Source of the DNA: Marisediminitalea alba
GTDB taxonomy: Bacteria > Pseudomonadota > Gammaproteobacteria > Enterobacterales > Alteromonadaceae
Direction: 5' to 3'
Length of the DNA stretch: 59,915 bases
NCBI RefSeq assembly: GCF_002993365.1
Contig: NZ_PVNP01000212.1
Coordinates: 1 to 59,915, forward strand
Part shown: positions 24,797 to 32,976 of the stretch, piece by piece
Numbering within the stretch: the first letter of the stretch is position 1
Layout of the letters: every line of letters begins with the position of its first letter
The notes under the pieces: model-generated
Databases searched by the model: none
Told to the model about the DNA's origin: nothing
The model's input: only the letters and a program-made list of their open reading frames with translations
Translations under genes and position numbers: made by a program

Positions 24797-26815
24797 ATGG
24801 CAGATAAAGGCTTTGAGCTTGTTTCCAAATATCAGCCTGCGGGCGACCAGCCCACAGCGATTGAAGCGCTGGTGGACGGACTGGAAAGCGGTCTTGCTCA
24901 TCAAACGCTGTTAGGGGTAACCGGTTCAGGTAAAACCTTCACCATGGCCAATATTATTAACCAGGTACAACGCCCCACATTGTTGCTGGCACACAATAAA
25001 ACCCTGGCTGCGCAGTTGTACGGTGAGATGAAGGAATTCTTCCCGCATAATGCCGTAGAGTATTTCGTGTCTTACTATGACTATTATCAGCCTGAAGCTT
25101 ATGTGCCGAGCACCGATACCTTTATTGAGAAAGATGCCTCGATAAACGACCACATAGAACAAATGCGATTGTCGGCGACTAAAGCCCTCATGGAACGCCG
25201 TGATGTAGTGATTGTGGCCAGTGTCTCGGCCATCTATGGTTTGGGTGATCCGGAATCCTACATGAAAATGCTGCTGCATTTGCGCACTGGCGATACCATT
25301 AACCAGCGGGATATTTTAAGACGACTCGCAGAGTTGCAATATAAGCGTAACGATTTGGCTTTTGAGCGGGGGACTTTTAGGGTACGCGGCGATGTGATTG
25401 ATATCTTTCCGGCGGACTCTGAGAAACAGGCGGTGAGGGTAGAACTGTTTGATGAAGAAATTGATCGCATCAGTCTGTTTGATCCGTTAACCGGCTCCGT
25501 TGAAAAAAACGTGGTGCGGGCTACCGTATTTCCTAAAACGCATTATGTGACACCCCGGGAAAAGATTCTCAGCGCGGTGGATCGCATTAAAGAAGAGCTC
25601 GCCGATCGCAAAAAGCAGTTGTTGGAAGTCAATAAACTACTGGAAGAACAGCGTATTTCGCAGCGCACTCAGTTCGACATCGAAATGATGCTGGAGCTTG
25701 GCTATTGCTCCGGTATCGAGAACTATTCACGCTACCTCTCTGGCCGAGCGCCGGGCGAGCCACCGCCAACATTGCTGGATTACTTTCCGGCCGATGGTTT
25801 GATGTTCATTGATGAATCCCACGTTACCGTGTCACAAATCGGTGCAATGTACAAAGGCGATCGCTCGCGCAAGGAAACTCTGGTGGAGTATGGGTTCCGG
25901 TTGCCGTCAGCACTGGATAACCGGCCGCTCAAGTTTGATGAGTTCGAACATATCTCACCGCAAACCATTTATGTGTCAGCAACGCCTGGCAACTATGAAC
26001 TGGAAAAATCTGACGGCGACGTGGTTGAGCAGGTGGTGCGGCCTACCGGCTTGCTGGATCCGGTTATTGAAGTACGCCCGGTGGCCACGCAGGTAGACGA
26101 CGTATTGTCTGAAATTCAACTGCGGGTAGCGGTGGATGAACGGGTACTGATCACCACGCTGACAAAACGCATGGCCGAGGATTTAAGTGAGTACCTTAAC
26201 GAGCATGGCGTAAAAGTACGGTATTTACACTCGGATATCGATACGGTAGAGCGAATTGAGATCATCCGCGACCTGCGACTGGGTAAATTTGATGTTCTGG
26301 TGGGAATAAACCTGCTGCGGGAAGGGCTCGATATGCCTGAGGTGTCGCTGGTAGCGATTCTTGACGCCGACAAGGAAGGTTTCCTGCGCGCTGAAAAATC
26401 CCTCATTCAAACCATGGGCCGGGCAGCGCGTCATGTTAATGGTAAAGCCATTTTGTATGCCGATACCATTACCGGCTCCATGCGCAAGGCGATTGATGAA
26501 ACTGAGCGTCGCCGCACGAAACAAATAGAGCACAATACGGCCAATAACATAACCCCACAACGGTTGAATAAGCCAATCACTGACATAATGGACCTGGGCG
26601 ATTCGGTAGCACCGGGTTCCGGTCAGGTTAAGTTGCGCAAAGTGGCGGAGTCTAAGAAGGCTGCTAAAGCGGCTTCGGCCACCGAGCTGATGGCGCAGGT
26701 GAGCGAACTGGAAAAGCAAATGTTCGAATGTGCCAAAGAGCTGGAGTTTGAAAAAGCGGCGTCGTTACGGGATGAAATTGAGCAACTAAGAAAGCAGGTA
26801 GTTGCCCTCTCTTAA
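24797..26815 (+). CDS. uvrB: Excinuclease ABC subunit B
   Basis: A 672-residue DNA-damage verification helicase of nucleotide excision repair, which receives damage from UvrA and recruits UvrC. Walker A is GVTGSGKT (40-47); the damage-wedging beta-hairpin is around YYDYYQPEAYVP (about 93-104). Helicase motifs follow (FIDESHVTVSQIG, ISATPG-like VSATPGNYE, INLLREGLDMPEVSLV and QTMGRAARH), then a C-terminal UvrC-binding UVR motif (ELEKQMFECAKELEFEKAAS). Length matches E. coli UvrB (673). It follows the MATE gene by 12 bases. A LexA box lies far upstream of that pair. Confidence 0.98.
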   Translation: MADKGFELVSKYQPAGDQPTAIEALVDGLESGLAHQTLLGVTGSGKTFTMANIINQVQRPTLLLAHNKTLAAQLYGEMKEFFPHNAVEYFVSYYDYYQPEAYVPSTDTFIEKDASINDHIEQMRLSATKALMERRDVVIVASVSAIYGLGDPESYMKMLLHLRTGDTINQRDILRRLAELQYKRNDLAFERGTFRVRGDVIDIFPADSEKQAVRVELFDEEIDRISLFDPLTGSVEKNVVRATVFPKTHYVTPREKILSAVDRIKEELADRKKQLLEVNKLLEEQRISQRTQFDIEMMLELGYCSGIENYSRYLSGRAPGEPPPTLLDYFPADGLMFIDESHVTVSQIGAMYKGDRSRKETLVEYGFRLPSALDNRPLKFDEFEHISPQTIYVSATPGNYELEKSDGDVVEQVVRPTGLLDPVIEVRPVATQVDDVLSEIQLRVAVDERVLITTLTKRMAEDLSEYLNEHGVKVRYLHSDIDTVERIEIIRDLRLGKFDVLVGINLLREGLDMPEVSLVAILDADKEGFLRAEKSLIQTMGRAARHVNGKAILYADTITGSMRKAIDETERRRTKQIEHNTANNITPQRLNKPITDIMDLGDSVAPGSGQVKLRKVAESKKAAKAASATELMAQVSELEKQMFECAKELEFEKAASLRDEIEQLRKQVVALS

Positions 26816-26910
26816 CAATTGAAGTGTTGCCGGCACGGCCCGCCAGAGCAGTATTTTCCTGCTTTGGCTATTGAACACGAAAAATATGATTGTAAATATT
26901 GTGTACTGTG

Positions 26911-26950
26911 CCTATTATGGTTTGAGTATTGATAACTATACCTATTTTGG
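26911..26950 (+). repeat. Direct repeat in front of the LysR regulator gene
   Basis: CCTATTATGG (26911-26920) and CCTATTTTGG (26941-26950) differ at one base. They start exactly 30 bases apart, about three helical turns. The second ends eight bases before the ATG. This could be an autoregulatory site. Confidence 0.4.
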
Positions 26951-26958
26951 GTGCAATC

Positions 26959-27888
26959 ATGTTAAACCGATTACAAGAATCTGATATCAAACTACTGCGG
27001 GTATTCTATGCGGTAGCCAGTTGTAATGGCTTCACGGCAGCTGAGCCGGTATTAAGAATGCAGCGTCCCAATATCAGTGCTGCCATCAAAAAGCTTGAGG
27101 AACGGCTGGATCTCGTGCTTTGTCATCGTGGTCGCGGTGGCTTTCAGATGACCAAAGAAGGCGAGGTGGTTTTTCAGGAAACCAAACGTATCTTTAATGC
27201 CTTCGATAACTTTGTTTTTAATTTAAAATCACTGCACGACGACTATTCTGGTCACATTACTCTGGTATTGATGGCTGGCCTGCCGCTGTCTATGCATCTT
27301 GCAGTAAGCCGGGCTGTAAAAAGCACCATGAAAAAGTTTGATGATATTCATGTGAATATTCAAACCCGTCTCTATAACGAAGTTGAACACGTGGCGCTGT
27401 CGGGTGAATGTCATCTGGTGATCTCCACCTACGACATGGTGAAACCGGAATCGGTGACTTTCCACCCCATTGGTACGTCTTGTAAAGGCCGGTTGTACTG
27501 TGCGCCTTCTCATCCGTTGGCCAAGTACCGGGATGTGGATGCTTTACCTGAAAACGTCAGAATCGAAGATTACCCGGCCATCGGCATTTCGGGCTTATCA
27601 TCGGCCAATTACATTGATGGCGATCGTCGCCTGGCTATTCAGACATTCTCTGATTCATTTGATGCCGCGATGTCGGCCATGATGACCGGTGAGTATGTCG
27701 CGTTATTGCCAGACTACATGGCCAAAGAGCAGGGTGTCGCGTTAGGACTGGTGTCTATTGCTAACGGTAATCTGTTTGAATTCAGCCATGAGCTGTTTGT
27801 GATGAATGGCAAGAATACCCGGTTAAACCCGGTACTGCGCCACTGTATTAAAGAGCTCAGCTACTTTATTACCGAAAGCCAAAAGTAA
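26959..27888 (+). CDS. LysR-family transcriptional regulator
   Basis: A 309-residue regulator. The ATG at 26959 (MLNRLQESDIKLLRVFYAV) gives the usual LysR N terminus; an in-frame TTG at 26929 is rejected. The winged helix-turn-helix spans about 5-63 (FTAAEPVLRMQRPNISAAIK, LEERLDLVLCHRG). A substrate-binding effector domain fills about 95-300 (HITLVLMAGLPLS, HVALSGECHLVIS). The effector and targets are unknown. LysR genes often control a divergent neighbour, but here the upstream gene is uvrB in the same direction. A bidirectional terminator follows. Confidence 0.9.
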   Translation: MLNRLQESDIKLLRVFYAVASCNGFTAAEPVLRMQRPNISAAIKKLEERLDLVLCHRGRGGFQMTKEGEVVFQETKRIFNAFDNFVFNLKSLHDDYSGHITLVLMAGLPLSMHLAVSRAVKSTMKKFDDIHVNIQTRLYNEVEHVALSGECHLVISTYDMVKPESVTFHPIGTSCKGRLYCAPSHPLAKYRDVDALPENVRIEDYPAIGISGLSSANYIDGDRRLAIQTFSDSFDAAMSAMMTGEYVALLPDYMAKEQGVALGLVSIANGNLFEFSHELFVMNGKNTRLNPVLRHCIKELSYFITESQK

Positions 27889-27900
27889 GATTACGCGGTT

Positions 27901-27943
27901 AAATAAGCGCCTTAATGAGAAATCATCAGGCGCTTTATTTTTT
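27901..27943. terminator. Terminator between lysR gene and the exported-protein gene
   Basis: AATAAGCGCCT (27902-27912) pairs with AGGCGCTTTATT (27928-27939) with one bulged T, across a 15-base loop, followed by TTTT on the plus strand. A and T runs on both sides suit both directions. It overlaps the stop of the minus-strand gene at 27935. Confidence 0.7.
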
Positions 27944-28636
27944 GCGGATGGTCATTGCACCACTGGCCAGAAAGAATTTCCAGTGTCCTTCTGCACTGCC
28001 GTCAGGATTAAAATCCAGTTCAACGCTGCCGGAGTCCGTATCGGTGCGATAGGTACCTGCCAGGCGCATAATGCCTTTATTGATATTGTTTAAGGTCATC
28101 ACACCATTGCGGAAATCATAATGGATAACAAACTGCTCGTCGTTGGCAAAATAGGCTTTTTCAATCGGGTAGTTGCCAATGTCGCCCAGGCTGAGCTCAA
28201 ATTCCTGTGGCGATGCCGATAAGCGGCTTAACGCCGTCAACAGCATTGACTCAGGAGCAGGAGGCTGTTTATCAGCCTCACTGGCTTTTGTCATCAGACT
28301 TACTTTTCCGGTTAATACAACCAGGTAGCTGCCATCAGGTTGATAACCAATGTCGAGAACATCGTAACCAGGTTCCAGCACTGCTTCAGCCTGGCTTTCA
28401 ATGTAATCAGATTTGATAAGATAATCTTCCATGGTGGTGAGCGATTTTACGGAAACGCCAGCACGTTCAATGGCTTCACGCTTAGCAAACAGCACCGCTT
28501 CTTTGTAATCCTGCCCGGCAGTGGACTTTACGCCGTCATCATATCCCTTAATTTGCACCGCAATGCGTTGGTTAGCGAGGGCGGGTAAAGCCAACCCCAG
28601 AGCTAAACCGACAAGGCTTAACAGGACTACTTGCAT
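27935..28636 (-). CDS. Exported protein of unknown function (weak FlgT/LPP20-like N-terminal part)
   Basis: A 233-residue protein with a signal peptide (LVGLALGLALPALA). The ATG has an AAAGGAG ribosome site. Residues about 30-110 (DYKEAVLFAKREAIERAGVS, then DVLDIGYQPDGSYLVVLTGKV) resemble the alpha-beta fold seen in the N-terminal part of FlgT and in LPP20-type lipoproteins. I would not claim homology without a profile search. The C-terminal part (about 165-233) is predicted beta-rich, with a regular FNPDGSAEGHWKF stretch. It lies downstream of queC in the same direction, 45 bases apart, and may be co-transcribed. No function is assigned. Confidence 0.75.
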   Translation of the reverse strand: MQVVLLSLVGLALGLALPALANQRIAVQIKGYDDGVKSTAGQDYKEAVLFAKREAIERAGVSVKSLTTMEDYLIKSDYIESQAEAVLEPGYDVLDIGYQPDGSYLVVLTGKVSLMTKASEADKQPPAPESMLLTALSRLSASPQEFELSLGDIGNYPIEKAYFANDEQFVIHYDFRNGVMTLNNINKGIMRLAGTYRTDTDSGSVELDFNPDGSAEGHWKFFLASGAMTIRKK

Positions 28637-28681
28637 GGTAAAACTCCTTTAATGGGGTTAGTCAATAAGGTAAACGTTTAT

Positions 28682-29338
28682 TTATTCATAGTCCAACGGG
28701 TCTGTTCTGCCATTATCCCGGAACGCTTCAAGACGCTCCTGACAGGCACCACACTGGCCACAGGCTTTTTCCCGGCCGTTATAACAGGTCCAGGATTTGC
28801 CGTAATCCAGACCCATTCTCAGGCCGTCAGTGAGAATAGCCGTTTTACTTACTTTAAGGTAAGGGGTGACTATCTCAACCGCCTCGTAATTGGCGATGGC
28901 ACACACATCATTCATTTTCTCGACAAATTCAGGACGGCAATCCGGATAGATTGCGTGGTCACCTGAGTGGGCTCCGTAGTAAACCTTCGTGGCCTCTTCA
29001 CTCACAGCATAACCCACTGCCATAGAAAGCAGGATCATATTGCGGTTAGGCACAACGGTGGTTTTCATGCTGGGCTCTTCGTAATGCCCTTCAGGTACCT
29101 CAATATCGCTGGTAAGCGCTGAGCCACCTATCAGGTCGTTGATAGCCGAGATATCGACAATTTTATGGGGGATCGATAATTCGGCACACACCCGCGCAGC
29201 ATAATCGAGCTCTTTTTTATGGCGCTGGCCATAATTGAAAGACAGTGCCATGGGCGACTTTCCATCTTCCAGCGCTTTATTAAGCACGGTAAACGAGTCC
29301 ATGCCGCCGGAATAGATAACAATCACTTTTTCAGACAT
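28682..29338 (-). CDS. queC: 7-cyano-7-deazaguanine synthase
   Basis: A 218-residue ATP-dependent enzyme that converts 7-carboxy-7-deazaguanine and ammonia to preQ0 on the way to queuosine in tRNA. The PP-loop is IYSGGMDSFT (about 8-17). The zinc-binding Cys cluster is in CYNGREKACGQCGACQERL near the C terminus. It is divergent from queE, which makes its substrate, across 84 bases. No preQ1 riboswitch was recognised in that gap. Confidence 0.97.
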   Translation of the reverse strand: MSEKVIVIYSGGMDSFTVLNKALEDGKSPMALSFNYGQRHKKELDYAARVCAELSIPHKIVDISAINDLIGGSALTSDIEVPEGHYEEPSMKTTVVPNRNMILLSMAVGYAVSEEATKVYYGAHSGDHAIYPDCRPEFVEKMNDVCAIANYEAVEIVTPYLKVSKTAILTDGLRMGLDYGKSWTCYNGREKACGQCGACQERLEAFRDNGRTDPLDYE

Positions 29339-29422
29339 AACAGGTATAATTTAATAAATGATAACGGAATTTTATGCTATCCCTGCTAGAATCCCAACAA
29401 GAATCACGACAGGATTAAACAA

Positions 29423-30100
29423 TTGACAGATCAACGACTCAATATCAATGAAATGTTCGAAACCATCCAGGGCGAAGGTGTATATACCGGCGTGCCAGCG
29501 GTGTTTGTGCGCCTGCAAGGGTGCCCGGTAGGGTGTCCGTGGTGTGACACTAAACACACCTGGGAACTGAACGAGAACATGATAGACAGCGTTGATGCAG
29601 TGATAAATAAAGCCGCTGAGTCAGAGCGCTATTTCGGTATTTCAGAACTGGGTTTACTGGCTCTGTTTGAGCAGCAGCGCTATCAGGCCAAACATGTTGT
29701 GCTGACAGGCGGAGAGCCCTGCATGTACGATTTAACAGAGCTCACTGAGTTACTTCATGAGCATGGTTACACCACCCAAATTGAAACCAGTGGCGCGTTT
29801 GAAGTGCGCTGTGCCAAAGACACCTGGGTAACGGTTTCGCCAAAAATCAATATGAAAGGGGGCTTCGATATTCTGACCAGCGCTCTTGAACGCGCAAACG
29901 AAATCAAACACCCCATCGCCATGCAAAAGCACATTGATGAGCTGGACGCGCTACTGTCGCGCCTGGACGCGGTACCAGACATCATTTGTCTGCAGCCCAT
30001 CAGCCAGCAGCCCAGAGCCACAGAACTGGCCATTAAAACCTGTATCGAACGTAACTGGCGTTTGTCATTGCAAACGCATAAGTACGTCGGCATCGCTTGA
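29423..30100 (+). CDS. queE: 7-carboxy-7-deazaguanine synthase
   Basis: A 225-residue radical SAM enzyme that contracts 6-carboxytetrahydropterin to the 7-deazaguanine ring in queuosine synthesis. The radical SAM cysteines are in RLQGCPVGCPWCDTKHTWE (CX3CX2C), with VLTGGEPCM as the SAM-binding GGE motif. The start is a TTG at 29423, eight bases after an AGGA ribosome site; it gives LNINEMFETIQGEG, which aligns with the E. coli N terminus, and the next ATG (29450) would delete it. An extended -10 like TGCTAGAAT precedes the gene. Confidence 0.96.
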   Translation: MTDQRLNINEMFETIQGEGVYTGVPAVFVRLQGCPVGCPWCDTKHTWELNENMIDSVDAVINKAAESERYFGISELGLLALFEQQRYQAKHVVLTGGEPCMYDLTELTELLHEHGYTTQIETSGAFEVRCAKDTWVTVSPKINMKGGFDILTSALERANEIKHPIAMQKHIDELDALLSRLDAVPDIICLQPISQQPRATELAIKTCIERNWRLSLQTHKYVGIA

Positions 30101-30110
30101 GGCCGGGCCA

Positions 30111-31034
30111 ATGAAAAAGCACATTTTTACCCTACTGCGCGGCAGGACTTATCACGGTATTGGACTGGTATTTATACTGTTACTGTGGACGCTAAACGTC
30201 AGTGCTGCCAACTGGTCTATTCATTACCCGCGCCCCATAAATGAAAGCGACAGTCGTCACGATTATCCGTTAACGCTGCTCAAACTGGCGCTTAGTAAAA
30301 CCGGAGTGCGTTATACACTTACGCCGTCTGAACGCATTTTGCTGCAGGGCAAGGCCATTCGGCAGTTAAAGGAAAATCGCGAAATCAACATCGTTTGGGT
30401 GATGACGGATATACAGCGCGAGAAGGAGCTGCTACCGATTCGTATCCCTATTCATAAAGGGTTGATTGGCTGGCGCGTGTTTTTAATTAACCAGGACTTG
30501 TCCGCCAAGTTTCATAACATCCGCGAAGTCCGGAATTTAACCCCTTTAACGGCGTTACAGGGTGCCGAGTGGCCGGATACTAAAATATTGCAGTCTAACG
30601 GGTTTAATGTGCTCACTGTGTCTGAGTTTCCCGAGGCATTTAATCGCCTGGAGTTAAAACAGGGCGACTTTTTCCCACGGGCCGTTAGTGAAGTACTGGG
30701 AGAATTAAATGCCCTTTCACTGGATGACGATATTGTACTCGAGCCATCTTTGGTTATGCATTATCCGGCGGCAATGTATTTCTTTGTGAATCGTTCCAAT
30801 CCTACCATGGCGAGGCTGATTGAAACGGGATTACGAAGAGCCCTGGAAGACGGCTCTTTCGATAATATCTTTGTCAGCCATCATCGTGAGGCGTTGCTTA
30901 AAGTCAACGTAGCTGAGCGCAAGGTATTTCACCTGGAGAATCCATTACTCCCTAAAGAAACGCCGCTGGATGATAAAGCCTTATGGTTTGATCCGCAGAT
31001 CCATACGCCCCAAAGCGCCCCTAATAAAGAATAA
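30111..31034 (+). CDS. Periplasmic solute-binding-like protein (family 3 type)
   Basis: A 307-residue protein with an N-terminal export signal (FILLLWTLNVSAA). The ATG at 30111 is ten bases after queE; the frame open into queE is ignored. The body looks like the two-lobed fold of family 3 amino-acid-binding proteins: TGVRYTLTPSERILLQGK, a switch region IGWRVFLINQ, and a late AAMYFFVNRSNPTMARLIE stretch. No ABC permease or sensor domain is attached or adjacent, so it may be a stand-alone sensor or remnant. The ligand is unknown. Confidence 0.75.
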   Translation: MKKHIFTLLRGRTYHGIGLVFILLLWTLNVSAANWSIHYPRPINESDSRHDYPLTLLKLALSKTGVRYTLTPSERILLQGKAIRQLKENREINIVWVMTDIQREKELLPIRIPIHKGLIGWRVFLINQDLSAKFHNIREVRNLTPLTALQGAEWPDTKILQSNGFNVLTVSEFPEAFNRLELKQGDFFPRAVSEVLGELNALSLDDDIVLEPSLVMHYPAAMYFFVNRSNPTMARLIETGLRRALEDGSFDNIFVSHHREALLKVNVAERKVFHLENPLLPKETPLDDKALWFDPQIHTPQSAPNKE

Positions 31035-31041
31035 TCAGTAG

Positions 31042-31074
31042 AAAAAAACAGCACCTAAAGGTGCTGTTTTTTTT
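31042..31074. terminator. Bidirectional terminator between the binding-protein gene and asnB
   Basis: AACAGCACC (31047-31055) and GGTGCTGTT (31060-31068) with a TAAA loop, flanked by seven A and eight T. It serves convergent genes on both strands. Confidence 0.9.
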
Positions 31075-31090
31075 AGTAGGTAAGCAAAAG

Positions 31091-32758
31091 TTATGCTTTG
31101 CCGTGTACGCCCTGCATGGAGCGGCCAGACGGGTCAGCATTGTTCTTAAAGCTCTCATCCCATTCAAGGGCTTCAACCGTACTACAGGCAATTGACTTAC
31201 CGCCAGGTACACAGCGAGCTGCAGTTTCTTGCGGGAAGTAACCTTCAAAGATTGTGCGGTAGTAGTAACCTTCTTTGGTATCCGGGGTATTGATTGGGAA
31301 GCGGAACTCCGCAGAAGCCAGCTGTTGATCGCTTACTTCGTTGGCAACAAAATCCTTAATTGAGTCAATCCAGGAGTAACCTACACCGTCACCAAACTGT
31401 TCTTTCTGACGCCATAACACTTCTGGCGGCAGCGTTTCACCGTTATCAAAGGCTTCACGCAGAATGTACTTTTCCATTTTGCCGTTACCACACATTTTGT
31501 CTTTCGGGTTGAGGCGCATGGCCACGTCCATGAATTCTTTATCCAGGAAGGGGACACGGGCTTCAACACCCCACGCCGAGGTAGCTTTATTAGCACGGGC
31601 GCAATCGAACATGTGCAGGCGGTCGAGTTTACGTACCGTCTCTTCATGAAACTCTTTAGCATTCGGTGCCTTGTGGAAGTACAGGTAACCACCGAAGATT
31701 TCATCAGAGCCTTCGCCCGACAGTACCATTTTAATACCCATTGCTTTAATCTTACGGGTCATCAGGTACATTGGCGTAGCGGCACGGATAGTGGTGGTGT
31801 CGTAGGTTTCCAGGTGATAAATCACATCACGAATGGCATCCAGACCTTCCTGAATAGTAAAGTGGATTTCGTGGTGCACCGTACCAATCATTTCTGCAAC
31901 TTTCTGGGCAGCCACTAAATCGGGGGCACCTTCAAGGCCTACAGCAAATGAGTGCAAACGCGGCCACCAGGCATCGGATTTGTCTTCATCTTCAACCCGT
32001 TTGGCAACGTATTTGGCGGCGACAGCAGAAACCAGTGATGAGTCCAGACCACCAGATAACAGCACGGCGTAAGGTACGTCTGACATCATGTGAGATTTAA
32101 CCGCTTTTTCGAAGGCTACGCGCAGTTCTTCGATGTTCGACTCGTTGTCTTTAACGGCGTCGTATTCCATCCAGTCGCGCTTATAGTACTTCACCATTTC
32201 ACCGGTTTTGCTCCACATATAGTGGCCCGGAGGAAATTCACTAATCGTTTTACAAACCGGGGCCAGCGCTTTCATCTCGGAAGCCACGTAGAAATTACCG
32301 TGTTCGTCGTAACCGGTATACAGCGGGATAATACCAATATGGTCACGGGCAATCAGATAGGCATCTTCTTTTTCGTCATACAGAATGAACGCAAACATGC
32401 CTTGTAAATCATCAATAAACTCAACACCGCGCTGTTGATACAGCGGCAGAATGACCTCGCAGTCAGAGCGGGTTTTAAAGTTGTAAGGAGTGTCCAGCTC
32501 TTTAGCGAGCTGCTTGTGGTTGTAGATCTCACCATTTACAGCCAGAGCCTGGTGACCGTTGTCACTGATCAGTGGCTGGGCACCCGTATCAACATCGACG
32601 ATTGCTAAACGCTCGTGACACAAAATGGTATTGTCATTATTCCAGATACCCGACCAGTCAGGGCCGCGGTGACGCAGCGTTTTGGTTAGTTCCAAAGCTT
32701 GGGTTCTGAGTTCAGACACATCGGTTTTGATATCTAAGATACCGAAAATACCACACAT
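31091..32758 (-). CDS. asnB: Asparagine synthase, glutamine-hydrolysing
   Basis: A 555-residue enzyme making asparagine from aspartate, glutamine and ATP. The N-terminal glutaminase domain starts MCGIFGI, with Cys2 as the nucleophile after Met removal. The synthetase domain has the pyrophosphate loop LLSGGLDSSLV (about 230-240) and LSGEGSDEIFGGY. The length equals that of E. coli AsnB (554). It stands alone between two terminators. Confidence 0.97.
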   Translation of the reverse strand: MCGIFGILDIKTDVSELRTQALELTKTLRHRGPDWSGIWNNDNTILCHERLAIVDVDTGAQPLISDNGHQALAVNGEIYNHKQLAKELDTPYNFKTRSDCEVILPLYQQRGVEFIDDLQGMFAFILYDEKEDAYLIARDHIGIIPLYTGYDEHGNFYVASEMKALAPVCKTISEFPPGHYMWSKTGEMVKYYKRDWMEYDAVKDNESNIEELRVAFEKAVKSHMMSDVPYAVLLSGGLDSSLVSAVAAKYVAKRVEDEDKSDAWWPRLHSFAVGLEGAPDLVAAQKVAEMIGTVHHEIHFTIQEGLDAIRDVIYHLETYDTTTIRAATPMYLMTRKIKAMGIKMVLSGEGSDEIFGGYLYFHKAPNAKEFHEETVRKLDRLHMFDCARANKATSAWGVEARVPFLDKEFMDVAMRLNPKDKMCGNGKMEKYILREAFDNGETLPPEVLWRQKEQFGDGVGYSWIDSIKDFVANEVSDQQLASAEFRFPINTPDTKEGYYYRTIFEGYFPQETAARCVPGGKSIACSTVEALEWDESFKNNADPSGRSMQGVHGKA

Positions 32759-32934
32759 AAGAAGCGTTCTCTCTTGTCACATAGTTAAAGGATAATGTTT
32801 TCTGTCGGTGCTCGAATTGACGTACAGCGGTGGATTATTTTTTTGCAGGATAAAACCTTTACACTCGCGACTACTGAATGTGCCAGCATGAGCAAAAAAT
32901 GCAAGTACAATCTGGTCTATTTAAACATTTAGAT

Positions 32935-32962
32935 AAAAAAAACCGCCGAAAGCGGCGGTTTT
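32935..32962 (-). terminator. Terminator of the M28 lipoprotein gene
   Basis: AACCGCCG (32941-32948), AAAG, CGGCGGTT (32953-32960). On the minus strand the stem is followed by TTTTTT, and it lies 17 bases after the stop. Confidence 0.85.
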
Positions 32963-32976
32963 CTGAAGGGGGCTGA

